Below, in pieces: positions 50,296 through 59,990 of a DNA stretch of 64,000 bases. The notes under the pieces were generated by a model that did not search any database, was not told where the DNA came from, and saw only the letters and a list, made by a program, of their open reading frames with translations. The stretch covers positions 109,138,221 through 109,202,220 of the forward strand of contig OX377202.1 in the NCBI GenBank assembly GCA_947396885.1, read 5' to 3'. The position numbers and the translations under genes were made by a program. The stretch comes from Heligmosomoides polygyrus polygyrus. Lineage: Eukaryota > Nematoda > Chromadorea > Rhabditida > Heligmosomidae. The first letter of the stretch is position 1, and each line of letters starts with the position of its first letter.

Positions 50296-52570
50296 TTTGC
50301 AGTTGTTTTTGTCGTATGGTTACCAGGCGATAAACTCCATGCAAACGGAAATTCCGCTATCAATAGAATGAAAATCGCGACGTCTTGGAAGAGGGCATGG
50401 CGCAATCTGTTCTTTCGCACTAAGAAAATGTCGGTCTTTCAGCTCTTTGAAACAAGCTTTAGGTCATTAATTTTCGCCGAAAAATAAAATTTTTACAAAA
50501 TTTCAAATAACTTGGGTAAATGGAATCAAACTTCAAAGAAATCCTTCCAAAATTACTCCTAAACGAAAAATTATTCTGACCTTATCGGAGAGTCTCTAGT
50601 TTGATGTGGAAGAAGCTCATTTCGATTCGGAAGAGTTCGCTATGAGTTCAGAAGTCTTGGGCTTAGGCTTAGAAGAGTGTCCAATCTGATTTGAAAGGTA
50701 CGACATGGAAATGGTACACCACTGGCCAAAAAATCAACCAAGGAGTAGGAGCCGTTTTGGTAAAAATAGCTTATGGTCCTCTGGACACTCCACTTTAATG
50801 CCTTGAAAATTAACGAAAAAACCAACAAACGCTCTTGTAGAGCTAATCGATTTCTTTCGAACGATATATAACACTGTGGGAAAGATTTGAGTGAAATTCG
50901 TAATATTGGGTTGTCCCATTAGTCAAGCCGTTTTTTCTCCAACGATTCATTGCGGATTTCGATGGCGGTCTCTTGCATAGCGCTGCATAGCTTTCGAAAG
51001 AGAATGATTTGCTCTATCAGAGCATGTATTGCATTTCTTTTTTCATACTGAACTTTGTCAATTTTTAGGTCGTTAAAGTGAAAAGTGAAAAAGAGAAAAA
51101 GTAGCCATTTGCGCACTTGTTCTCTCCGCTTAGGTTTGTAATTTTTTTGCGCAGTTTTTTATAGCATATGGAAGACAATGTACTGTACTACAAGAATACG
51201 TGTTGGTCCTATTTGCTCATTTGTCCTTTATTGATTTTTAGGCCATCAAATAGGGACGTCCGACTTTTCCGTCCGAATTTTTCCCACTTTGGCGGATTTA
51301 TTGCTTGGTGTTGTATGTTGTTCGAAAGAGGATGTCCTGCTTAATACGAATCTGTGTCGCGTTTGGTGGCTCATGCTGATTTCTATCGAATATCATCGAC
51401 TGAACAAGGAGAAGGAGTTGTAGGTGAAGATGATTTTTCTTTTTTTTGGAATTTTGTTGATATTCGACAGAAATCAGCATAAGGCAATAAACGCGACACA
51501 AATTCTTATAGAGCAAGACATTCTCTTTCGACCGACATATAACACCGAGTAAAAAAGTCCACTCCAGAGCAGGAGTTGTCGGTAAAAAATTCGGACGGAA
51601 AAGTCGGACGTTCCAATTTGATGACCTAAAAATCAATAAAGGACAAATGAGCAAATAGCTCCAACACATGTTCTCGTAGTACAGAACATTGCCTTCCAAA
51701 TGCTATAAAAAACTGCGCAAAAAATTCCGAACCTTAGCGGAGAGAACAAGTGCGCAAATGGCTACTTTTTCACTTTTTCACTTTTCACTTCAACGACCTA
51801 AAAATTGACAAAATTCATGATGAAAAAAGAAATGCAATATACCATCTGATAGTGCAAATCATTCTCTTTCGAAAGCTGTGCAGCGCTATGCAAGAGACCG
51901 CCGGCGAAATCTGCAGTGAATCGTTGAAAAAAAACGGCGAAGACTTATGGAACAACCTAATAATATGAACTTCACTCAAAATCTTTCCCACAATGTTATA
52001 TATCGTTCGAAAGAAATCGATAGCTCTACAAAAGCGTTTGTTGCTTTTTTCGTTAATTTTCAATGCATTAAAGGGGAGTGTCCAGAGGACCATAAGCTAT
52101 TTTTACCAAGACGGCTCCTCCTCCTTGGTTGATTTTTTGGCCAGTGGTGTATCATTTCCATGTCGTACCTTTCAAATCAGATTGGACACTCTTCTAAGCC
52201 AAAGCCTAAGACTTGTGAACTCAAAGCGAACTCTTCCGAATCGAAATGAGCTTCTTCTACGTTAAACTAGAGACTCTCCGATAAGGTCAGAATAATTTTT
52301 TGCTCAGGAAAAATTTCGGAAGAATTTCTTCGAAGTTTTGTTTCATTCACCCAAATTATTTGAAATTTTATAAAATTTTATTTTTCGACGAAAAGCAATG
52401 ACCTCAAGCTTGTTTCAAAGAGCTGAAAGGCAGACATTCTTTAGGGCCAAAGGAGAGATTATGCCATGCCCTCTTCCAAGACGTTGCGATTTTTAGCCGA
52501 TTGATAGCGGAATTTCCGTTTGCATGGAGTTCAACACCTGGTGACCATTCGACAAAAACCACTATAAAGA
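50296..52570. repeat. 2.3-kb palindrome with element in its centre
   Basis: Sequence from about 50,296 to 50,903 is repeated in inverted form from 51,963 to 52,570, with moderate divergence. Landmark pairs include CGATTTTTAGCCGATTGATAG / CTATCAATAGAATGAAAATCG, and GGTACGACATGGAAATG / CATTTCCATGTCGTACC. The arms belong to family F. The 1,055-bp foldback element 50906-51960 occupies exactly the space between the arms. The empty site reads GAGTGAAATTCGTAATA / TATGAACTTCACTC, itself a dyad. Confidence 0.8.
50906..51960. mobile_element. 1,055-bp TA-flanked foldback element, copy 2
   Basis: Ends TTGGGTTGTCCCATTAGTC and GACTTATGGAACAACCTAA, flanked by TA (50904-50905, 51961-51962). Arms of about 500 bp match the 46038-47090 element throughout. 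No transposase. It lies at the centre of the larger palindrome. Confidence 0.85.
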
Positions 52571-53080
52571 ATTCACATGTAATCACTTTGACAGTTCATG
52601 TAAATGGCATTCACACTATCAATCAAGTAAAAGTTGCGGCGAACTTTTTGAGTGCATGGCGCGGTCCGGTCTTCTGATGCGCTGTATGTCTGCTCTTTGT
52701 TGTGCTTTGAGACAATTTTTAATTTATTATTTTTTCTAAAATAAAAATTTTATAGAATTTTATTACACTTATTGCGGCAGTGAACTAAAAATTTACAAAA
52801 AAGTTACACCAAATTTTCCTTGAACAAAAAACTACTCTAACCATCATATTAAGTGTGCTGTTTCACCTGCCTGAAGGTCGTCTTGATTTGGAAGAGCTGG
52901 TAACAACCTTTTTTTCTCTTATTTCGTAGAATTTATAAAAGTCAGCATGAACAAATATACAAATTCCACTTCTAAATTTTTGAAATCAAAACGAACTCTT
53001 CCAAACTGAGACGATCTTCATACAGGTACTACAGACTCAATAAGATGGTGAGAATAATTTTTATTCAAGGAAAATTTGGC
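52390..53080. repeat. Foldback family F, copy 3
   Basis: The left arm (52,440-52,566) and right arm (52,610-52,870, with CACACTATCAATCAAGTAAAAG and GAGTGCATGGCGCG) are inverted around a loop near 52,590. Its left arm doubles as the right limb of the 2.3-kb palindrome. Followed by 53,100-53,700 with older, weaker fragments of the same repeats. Confidence 0.5.
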
Positions 53081-54084
53081 ATAACTTTCTTTGAGATTTT
53101 TTAGTCTACCTGTCCCTTCCCTTTACTCAATTTTTTTTGCACAGTAACATATGTCACTTGAAAGAGAATGTTTCGTTCTATCGGAATATCTATTGTGTTC
53201 TTTGGTCATTCTGATGTTTGCTGTTTTTTAGGTCATCAAAATAAAATGAAAAAATAAACCAAAGAGTAGGAGCTATTCGCAAAAATAATTCATGTCTTCT
53301 GGACTCTACACTTTAATGCCCTGAAAGTTTACGAGAAAGAAGATGAACGAAAAAACCCAACGCAAAGTTTTGTAGAGCAGATCATCATCTTTCGAATGAT
53401 TTATAACATTGTGCAAAAAATCTCAGACATAAGCAGAGAGAAGGGGCTGTCGTCAAAAATCACTTTTCTTTTTTTTTGACTTTTTAATTTTTCTTTCCAT
53501 AATTTTTTTCTTAACCTTGAAAATCTTGAATATAATGATCTTTCTTATTTTTTAAACCTAAAATTCTTAAATATAATGCCCTAAAAGTTGACAAAAATCG
53601 AAGAAATGGAAGAAAGTGAAAAATACCTTCTGAAAATCATTTTCTTTCGAATGGGTATATAGCGCTATCCAAAAAAAAACCTTTAGCTAAATTCAGAGTA
53701 AAACGTTTAGAAAACGGCGGGGACTCGGTTTCCAACAGTTTCCAATTTTCCAGGTAACGCTATCGAATCTGTCGTTTTGAGCTTAAGTAAACAGACGTCT
53801 ACGAAATGCGAATTCATAGAAAAAAATCACCCATTCCCACGGTGTACCCTAATCATTTTTAATGAATTTTTACCGATTTTTTGGTTTCGCTTTAATTCGA
53901 AGCTACACATTCTCTATCTACCTTTCTTTTCTTGGTTGCGCCAGATTGCGCCACGCATTTTGATTATATGTATTTGATGAAATACTGAAGAAAAAATAGC
54001 TAATTTTTCACTAAAAGCCGAAAATTGGGCGACTGCTTCGTCAAATATCTATGGTCAAATTCTTCTATTTTATGTACCTCTTAG

Positions 54085-54416
54085 CTTAAAGACATAATTA
54101 ATTTTTGGAAACATCGCCTTATAAGGTCTCTATACGTTCCAAGAAACCGCTCTACTCTTTTTGAGGCCATCGACGACTTCATCTCAAGCGAACCTCGTGC
54201 GTATGGGTCGCACCTGACAGGTGACTGCCACCACGGCCTTGAACCGGTTTCGTTTACAGCCGACGGGCGCAAAAAAAGTCGAATTCTTCGAGCATTCCCT
54301 TGCAAAATGTCCTACAGCTCCGTTTTCATGTCTGCTTTTCGTTATCAATACCGTTCTGCTGCCGTTTCGATCAATATTGATCAGACTGAATTGGTTATTC
54401 TAAGGAATTCGCTATA
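54085..54416 (+). CDS. Orphan open frame, unrecognised
   Basis: An open stretch of about 109 codons runs between TAG (54082-54084) and TAG (54414-54416), without an early ATG. It reads …WKHRLIRSLYVPRNRSTLFEA, then IDDFISSEPRAYGSHLTGDC, and on to a Ser/Tyr-rich tail. The central part is less AT-rich than the flanks. It could be an exon, a fragment of a mobile-element protein, or chance. Related GGTTGCGCCAGATTGCGCCACG-like words (about 53,936 and 54,538) lie on both sides. No splice signals decide its limits and I do not recognise it. Confidence 0.25.
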
Positions 54417-54598
54417 GAATTCACGAACGATTCAACTTGTATTCGGTTTCTATCCGGGTTCATTTCAGATCTCAAGCAATGTTCTCATCGCTCTTGAATA
54501 CAGGTACAGGTTTTCGCTGACTTCTTATTTTTTTCGGTCGCGCCGGATTGCGCCGTGCGTTCCGTTTGTACGCCAGTTGAATTCCCTCCACATTTTCT

Positions 54599-55031
54599 GG
54601 TACTAGTCGTTAATGTGGCCTATATAGTGAGTTCGCGAGGCGTGTCGTAGCAGTAACACTGCACTGAGTGACGGTGCCACTCACAGGAAGCGTGATCGGT
54701 GCCCTGATTGGCTAGCTTGTCTTCGGTCGGTGCTCTGATTGGTTGTGATTAGCTGACGCGTTTCCGGTCCATTGCGAAGGTGGCTATCACATCAGCGTGA
54801 TTTTGAGCTCAAACGGTCACCTTTCGGCGAATATCGACATTATCGATCCGTGTCAACCCGCCGTTCGATACTGATTATTTGCTGCTAGGAGCCATCTAGG
54901 AACCGTCATATTCGCACTCCACTTCAGGGAAATTCATCGACTACTTGAACCCGTCTGTGGCTTCGGTGCTGGTGACTGTGATTCGCTCACGCGTTCTCGT
55001 CTTCGATGTAGGCCATATTATCAACATGTAC
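54599..55031. mobile_element. GTTAATGTGGCCTA inverted-repeat MITE, large copy
   Basis: Left end CTAGTCGTTAATGTGGCCTA mirrors right end GTAGGCCATATTATCAACATG. The interior has GATTGG/CTGATTGG (CCAAT-box-like) words and a TATCGACATTATCGATCC block. It shares its ends with the smaller element at 57816-58005. Confidence 0.55.
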
Positions 55032-55047
55032 CAAATTATCTGGGCGA

Positions 55048-55200
55048 AATACACGCCATTTTCTCCTCGATTTGGACACTTTTCGAATCAAATCGTCTTT
55101 TTGTTTGTTTTGTGTTTTTTGCAGGTTTTTTGCTTTTGCAGGATCTGTTTTTAAAATTAGTTGACGAGGCTATGTGCGCCTTCGAGTAAAAAATTCAATG
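55048..55200 (+). repeat. (AAAT)n-tailed retroposon-like repeat, copy 1
   Basis: CGATTTGGACACTTTTCGAA…, then TGCGCCTTCGAGTAAAAAATTC running into the AATA-rich microsatellite. The same sequence is found on the minus strand at 56634-56820 and, for the GCACTCGA.GGTGC end, at 59,940-59,990. A short-motif 3' tail on a dispersed sequence is a hallmark of non-LTR retroposition (RTE- or SINE-like). Confidence 0.5.
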
Positions 55201-55785
55201 AATAAATAGATAAATAGATAAAAATAAATAGAAAGATGAATATATAATAGATAAATAGATAAATAAATAAATAGATAAACACCTAAATAAATAAAGAGAT
55301 AGATAAATAAATAAACAGATAAATAAACAAATAGATAGATAAATAGGTAAACAGAAAATTAAATAAATAAATAAATAGATAAACAGATTAACAGATAAGC
55401 ACATAAATAAATAATAGATAAATAGATAATCAAATAAATAGATGGACAGATTAACAGATAAGCAGATAAATAAATAATAGATAAATAGATAAATAAATAA
55501 ATAGATAAATACCTAAATAAAGAGATAGATAAATAGATTAACAGATAAATAAATAAATAGATATATAAATAGGTAAACAGATAAATAAATAAATAAATTT
55601 ATTAACAGATTAACAGGTAAGCAGATAAATAAAAAAGTAGATAGATAAATAGATTAGCAGATAAGTAAATAAATAGATAGACAAATAGATAAATATATGA
55701 ATACATGATAGATAAATAAATAAACAGATAGATAAACAGATAAATAAATAAATAAATAAATAAATGCTTATATAAATAAATTTAA
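55195..55785. repeat. ~590-bp tetranucleotide microsatellite
   Basis: Imperfect run of AAAT, AGAT and ACAG tetramers (ATAAATAGATAAATAG-type), with occasional single-base changes. The minus-strand open frame of 69 Tyr/Leu/Ile-rich codons is only a translation of this repeat. Confidence 0.95.
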
Positions 55786-55859
55786 AAATTAATATAATTT
55801 TATTTGAAATTTTTTAGCTCAACTGCTACAATAAGTCTAATAAATTTTTTTTAATTTCC

Positions 55860-56630
55860 ATTTTCCATGAAAAATATTAGGTGAAATTTTGTTTTAAAGC
55901 ATAGCAAAGCGGCTATCATTTAAAGTAATACATCAAGAGATCGCGCCACGCACTCGACTGACTGATTGCGATTTTTATTCGATTGATAGTGTAATTGCTG
56001 CTTACATGAAACAACAAGGTGGGGGGATGTCTGTTCTTCACAATTAAACTTGTCGTATTGTCTAAAGTTGTGAAAATCTACACAAACCGTATTTTTCTTT
56101 TCCACTCCGTGTTTCAGCAAGATATTCTTGAAACTACATATGATGCTACTCAAACAAAAACGGCGAGAAAATGTTGTTTTCGTTGAGTTACGCACCTGTA
56201 TACAAGATAACAAGTAATTAGTAATTAGAAATTTTACAGTTGTGAAGAACACACATATCCCCCCCCCCACCCCATTTTGCTGTTTCATATAACCAGCACT
56301 TACACTATCAATCGAATAAAAATCTCAACGAGCTACTCGAGTGCATGGCGCGACCCCATCCTGTACTGCATTAGATGACAGCTACTTTACTTTGCTTTGA
56401 AACACGATTTAACCTAATTTTTTCAACGAAAAATGGAAATTTTGTAAAATTCCGTAAAACTTTTTGGGGAAGTTGAACTAAAAAATTCCAAAGAAAGTGG
56501 TAACAACTTTTCCTTAAACGATAAATTATTCTAATCACCTTATTCAGATAGTTTAGCCTGCCTGAAGGTCACTTCGAGGTGAAAGAATTCTGTTCGATTT
56601 GAAAAGTCTTAGGCTAACTTAGAAGAGTGT
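55860..56630. repeat. Foldback family F, copy 4
   Basis: The left arm (CGCGCCACGCACTCG… CGATTTTTATTCGATTGATAG, 55,935-55,990) is inverted at 56,300-56,360 (TTACACTATCAATCGAATAAA… GAGTGCATGGCGCG). The loop itself contains a second inverted repeat: TGAAACAACAAGGTGGGGGGAT near 56,006 pairs with the CCCCCCCCCCACCCC…CTGTTTCAT end near 56,260-56,288. A 122-codon minus-strand frame across this hairpin is not supported as a gene. Confidence 0.6.
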
Positions 56631-56633
56631 CCT

Positions 56634-56635
56634 AT

Positions 56636-56666
<31 letters not shown>

Positions 56667-56820
56667 TTGCACTCGAAGGTGCGCATAACCTTGAACACAT
56701 CGTCTAAAAACACATCCAGTACTGACAAAAAACAATAAAAAACAAAAAACAAACAAAAAACATTTTGATTCGAAAAGTGCCCAAATTCGACGGGAAAATG
56801 ATGTATTTCTGGAGCGTTTT
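56634..56820 (-). repeat. (AAAT)n-tailed retroposon-like repeat, copy 2
   Basis: Minus-strand copy of the 55,048-55,200 repeat. The (TTTA)n run is followed by TTGCACTCGAAGGTGCGCAT and, further on, TTCGAAAAGTGCCCAAATTCG. Together with copy 1 it brackets about 1.4 kb in inverted orientation. Confidence 0.5.
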
Positions 56821-57067
56821 CTAACCTTAGGACCTCATCACAGCCCCTACAAATTTTCGCATTACTAAAGACACTTTTACTTGACAACCATTGTTTTCAT
56901 AGTTTAAGAGGGTAAACCTACAGTAGCCGAAACTACTCCTCTCAGCGCTTGGCCACTTGTTTCAACAATTTTTCTCCGTATAAATTCTCGTTTTCATTTT
57001 CAAATTCAGAAAATTCTAATTCTAATTCCACCTCTAAAATTCATTCTCATTTTTTAAAAACTTTTAG

Positions 57068-57175
57068 CCAAGGAGGCGTTATCGGCCGCTGCAGATGACC
57101 ACTCGGCGACAAATCCGCATCAAGCAAACGTCACACCTCAGCAGCCGGCACAACCAGCTAATGGAGCGCAGGGAG
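57068..57175 (+). CDS. Modular GPQLSQ-repeat protein, exon a
   Basis: First recognisable exon of the only convincing gene. Acceptor CTTTTAG (57061-57067), donor GTACGG at 57176. It enters and leaves in phase 1: two bases finish a codon, then 35 codons, then one base. The product is a low-complexity Ala/Gln/Pro/Asn linker starting KEALSAAADDHS and ending in PANGAQG. The alternative frames contain stops. The 5' end of the gene (start codon, any signal peptide) is not visible; suitable phase-1 donors upstream were not identified through the repeat-rich DNA. The protein family is not recognised. Confidence 0.7.
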
Positions 57176-57304
57176 GTACGGGGTATTTTAGGCTCATTTC
57201 TAATGCACGTTGAACGTTTTTTACTCCTAATTTTACCTTTGTGATCTACCGTGGTTCTTCAATGCAGGTCCTATTCCGGTTCTTAAGACCTTCCATTTTC
57301 TCAG

Positions 57305-57406
57305 GAAACAGTGGAGGCGGGGACATTCTAAGCGGTCTCCTTCAGACCGTCGGAAAGACCTTGTCCGAGGGTAGCCATCCCGCCCAGCAGAATGCTCCAC
57401 CAGCAG
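57305..57406 (+). CDS. Modular GPQLSQ-repeat protein, exon b
   Basis: Acceptor TTTTCTCAG (AG 57303-57304), donor GTGAGT at 57407; phase 1 at both ends, 102 bp. It encodes the first GGD module: GNSGGGDILSGLLQTVGKTL followed by a Gln/Pro-rich tail. The ILSGLLQTVGKTL part could form an amphipathic helix. It is clearly related to the exon at 62228 (GGDFWSGLMNTVKDV). The intron before it is 129 bp. The minus-strand frame 57233-57445 is its antisense shadow. Confidence 0.8.
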
Positions 57407-57694
57407 GTGAGTTAGAGGCAGCAGCGCTCCAAAGCCTTTCGACACTTTATCGACTCCTTATCGATCGATGTGTTGCGAAAATAATGACCGATCTGCTCTA
57501 CACTGAAAGATTCTTGATGAATCCCAGTCACATGCTCATCTTTCTGCCTCAGGACGGCTAAAATGACCTTCATAATCCTTCTCTGCGAAAAAGTGCAATT
57601 AAGGCGCGTACAATGATGATCAGGTGTGCAGAACGGCCACTATTTTCGCAAGCGCCTGGGGGAACTAACCCAACCATCGCATACTCCGTTCCAG

Positions 57695-57784
57695 GTAGCG
57701 CAACCCAGAATAAATCAGCTCAGGGTGGTCCACAGCTGTCTCAGGACGATATCGCTATGATCTCCAAAGGCCTCGGTGCTATAG
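57695..57784 (+). CDS. Modular GPQLSQ-repeat protein, exon c
   Basis: Acceptor CGTTCCAG (AG 57693-57694), donor GTAAGC at 57785; phase 1 at both ends, 90 bp. It encodes a short linker and the first copy of the second module, GGPQLSQDDIAMISKGLGAI. The exon at 62822 encodes its homologue SGPQLSQEDIARITAGLGSL. The shared GPQLSQ(D/E)DIA.I..GLG..G pattern within two separate exons is the strongest evidence that these are real coding sequences. Confidence 0.85.
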
Positions 57785-57815
57785 GTAAGCTGAGCTTTGA
57801 TCCTAATTGAGCACG

Positions 57816-58005
57816 CGGTGCTGGTCGTTAATGTGGCCTACATGACGAGCCGGTGTGACGGCACGAGAACAATCAAGCCGCTTCGAGTGCATGTACAACT
57901 CAGAAAAGACGTTCACGGTCGTTGGCTTGATTGGCTGGTTCTCATTGGTCGGGATTGCGAGTGTGTCCCCGCCCCCTATGTAGGCCACATTAACAACAAG
58001 TGCCG
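57816..58005. mobile_element. GTTAATGTGGCCTA MITE in an intron
   Basis: Ends CGGTGCTGGTCGTTAATG (57816-57833) and CATTAACAACAAGTGCCG (57988-58005) are inverted repeats. The perfect core is GTTAATGTGGCCTACAT (57827-57843) with ATGTAGGCCACATTAAC (57978-57994). It fills most of the 249-bp intron between exons c and d. The interior has GATTGGC/CATTGG (CCAAT-type) words. Related to 54599-55031. Confidence 0.75.
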
Positions 58006-58033
58006 TAAGCTCTTACTAAGACCGAGTTTTCAG

Positions 58034-58084
58034 TCCAAGTCATTCAACAGAAGGCGTCGACAAAGGACGTACAGGAAGAAGCAG
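58034..58084 (+). CDS. Modular GPQLSQ-repeat protein, exon d
   Basis: Acceptor GTTTTCAG (AG 58032-58033), donor GTAAGG at 58085; 51 bp, phase 1 at both ends. It encodes a charged linker, VQVIQQKASTKDVQEEA. The next intron is only 66 bp, a typical small nematode intron. Confidence 0.7.
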
Positions 58085-58150
58085 GTAAGGAGCTGTTATT
58101 CTTCATCAGCGCTGCAATGTCGTGGTACTTCTTAACTTCTGACATTCCAG

Positions 58151-58234
58151 CAACCAAGATGGATTCGAACGATGGAAAAACACAGGTGTCGTCGACGACC
58201 GCAGCGGACAGCAATGCTCCGAAACCCGAACAGG
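58151..58234 (+). CDS. Modular GPQLSQ-repeat protein, exon e
   Basis: Acceptor GACATTCCAG (AG 58149-58150), donor GTGATT at 58235; 84 bp, phase 1 at both ends. It encodes a Ser/Thr/Asp-rich linker from ATKMDSNDGKTQ to APKPEQG. Reading on without splicing gives TAG at 58267-58269, so a shorter isoform ending here would be possible. The donor is followed by a 3,993-bp intron filled with mobile elements. Confidence 0.7.
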
Positions 58235-58290
58235 GTGATTTATGCAGTATTTTTACCCAGCGGGGGTAGGCTTCGCTCACCTGGGCCCTC

Positions 58291-59226
58291 CATCAACGCT
58301 TATACCCGCGGGTATTCGGGGTATAAGGTTATGACCTACCCACGATGAGGCACCCATGATAAATCTTACCCACCACATCGTGGATGTATCAGTGGGTAGA
58401 GAGTACACGACGATCGCCGTTGGTATATCTGCATACCCGCGAGGATTCCGCGCCCCACTGACAAAATCGCGCTCCAGTGAGATCAGCTGTTTTCGCGTTG
58501 GGCTTAGCGCAACCTTATCCTTGAATTGTTTCACAAATACTAATCGTACCCGCTACCCACCCCGGGGGCCGGATTCATCAACGACTTACGCGTGGGTATA
58601 AGGGGTAGAGATACCCACGATGAAGCCCGCGTCTTTGACTCTTGCATTATCTCTATCTCTACCCCCTATTCCCCGCATACCCACGGGTTTAATTGTCGAT
58701 GAATCCGGCCGCGGGTATTGGTTACAATTCCTTCACTGTATCTCTACCTATACCCACTGCTTGATGAATCCGGCTTCTGGCTGAGCATCCGGAGCTTTGC
58801 TAAGTTTAGAAGGGACCCTTGAAATCTCAAGACTAGCTCCTAATTAGTTGGTGCTGAATTCACGTCTACAGGCTAGCCATGTGTTTGATCTCTGGGGCCG
58901 GATGCATGAAGCAGTGGGTATAGGTAGAGATACCGAAGGAGAATCGTGCCCAATTCCCGCAGTAGATAGTGGGTACGATTCATAACGAAAGGAATCAATG
59001 GTAAGGTACAACTAGGCATCTCGCGAAAACAGCTGACCTCACTGGAGCGCCACTTTATCGATGGGGCGCGGAATCCTCGCGGGTATGCGGATATACCCAC
59101 GACGATCGTCGAGTTCTCTACTCACTGATATACCCACGATGTGGCGGGTAAGGTCTATCATGGATGCCTCCTCGTGGGTACATCTACCCTTACGCTCCGC
59201 ATATCCACGGGTATAAGCGCTGATGA
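58291..59226. mobile_element. ~0.94-kb inverted-repeat element with nested MITE
   Basis: The left arm (CATCAACGCTTATACCCGCG… to AAATCGCGCTCCAGTGAG, about 58,291-58,500) recurs inverted from about 59,010 to 59,226 (GAGCGCCACTTTATCG… ATCCACGGGTATAAGCGCTGATG). The arm words (GGGTAGAG, GGTATATCTGCATACCCGCG) show it to be a larger member of the GGCCGGATTC MITE family. The small MITE 58566-58711 and another fragment (58,898-58,940) lie between the arms. Located in the large intron of the modular gene. Confidence 0.6.
58566..58711. mobile_element. GGCCGGATTC MITE, copy 4 (nested)
   Basis: 146-bp palindrome with ends GGGCCGGATTCATCAACGAC and GTCGATGAATCCGGCCG and inner arms GGGTAGAGATA / TATCTCTACCCC. 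It is most similar to copy 1 (2805-2965). Flanked by CGG (58563-58565, 58712-58714). Confidence 0.7.
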
Positions 59227-59234
59227 ATCGGAGC

Positions 59235-59530
59235 CGGACGAAGTATGTAACGGGCATGCGCGGTGCAGTCGGCCAGGCGTGGTTTTTACGTGCTTCTCGA
59301 ACCGATTGAGTTTTGGGGTTTCTCGCCCAGGCTAACCGACTCTCCACCCCTCCGGTGAAGGGGAATTGATGGCAGACTTACTTGGGAAGGATGAAACGCT
59401 GAGATTTGTCCGTCGGCTAGTCGCGGCAAGTGTATAGGCCAAATATTCAAATTGCCTGCACGATTCCGTAGACGACTAATGCATGGCGCATCCAAAAAAA
59501 AACTAGCGTCGTCCTCTATCATTTTTACCC
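59235..59530 (+). mobile_element. tRNA-derived SINE, copy 1
   Basis: The A-box-like GCGGTGCAGTCGGCCAGGCG near 59,258 and a degenerate B box (CTCGAACCGATT, about 59,295) are followed by the SINE body. The body words are GGTGAAGGGGAATTGATGGC, AGACTTACTTGGGAAGGATG, GGCCAAATATTCAAATTGCC and GATTCCGTAGACGAC, and the 3' end is GCGCATCCAAAAAAAAACTAG. The same order occurs at 62,946-63,370. Confidence 0.65.
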
Positions 59531-59939
59531 GACACTACAAGCACAGAAGAAGTGTAGAATCCTCTTACTCTAATAAACAATGCTGTGTGAGCCATTACAT
59601 TTTGAACTATGTCAGCCATTTTGAGCAATTAGCAACGACCTTATATGAGGTACTAAATAATAAACAAAGAAATATTGTAAATGTAGACAATTTTCACGTC
59701 CAATTAGACGCACTCATCCCAAATAGGATACTGTCCTATGCAAGCTTTACGACGATTTTGAAGTCAAAATGAACATTTTCCAAATTAGAACGAGCAAAAA
59801 AACTTGAGTAAAAAATTATTTTAATCGGAGGGTTAATCTGGAAGACGCTCGTCTTGATTTTGAAGATGTTCAGTCTGATTTTAGAAGCGTCAACTTTGCT
59901 TGAAATAGTGTCCACTTGAACGTGAAAATAGTGTATTAT

Positions 59940-59990
59940 ATTAATAATGTCTTTATTTGTTTATTTAATTGCACTCGAGGGTGCACTACA
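59940..59990 (-). repeat. (AAAT)n-tailed retroposon-like repeat, copy 3
   Basis: TCTTTATTTGTTTATTTAATTGCACTCGAGGGTGCACT is the minus-strand tail and end of the repeat also seen at 55,160 and 56,660. The following 60,000-60,480 is unique-looking DNA with no supported gene; a minus-strand 74-codon frame there (60223-60447) shows no motif. Confidence 0.45.

Noticed and set aside
53745..53977. Acceptor TTTTCCAG followed by a 73-codon frame
   Set aside because: The frame is phase-compatible with exon a, but has no usable phase-1 donor, and the composition is AT-driven (Phe/Ile/Leu-rich).
55195..55404. Hydrophobic Tyr/Leu/Ile-rich open frame
   Set aside because: Translation of the tetranucleotide microsatellite.
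56009..56287. 122-codon minus-strand frame
   Set aside because: It spans an inverted repeat in the loop of a foldback element and is not shared by other copies.
57233..57445. 70-codon minus-strand open frame
   Set aside because: Antisense of exon b, which has proper splice sites and a homologue at 62228.
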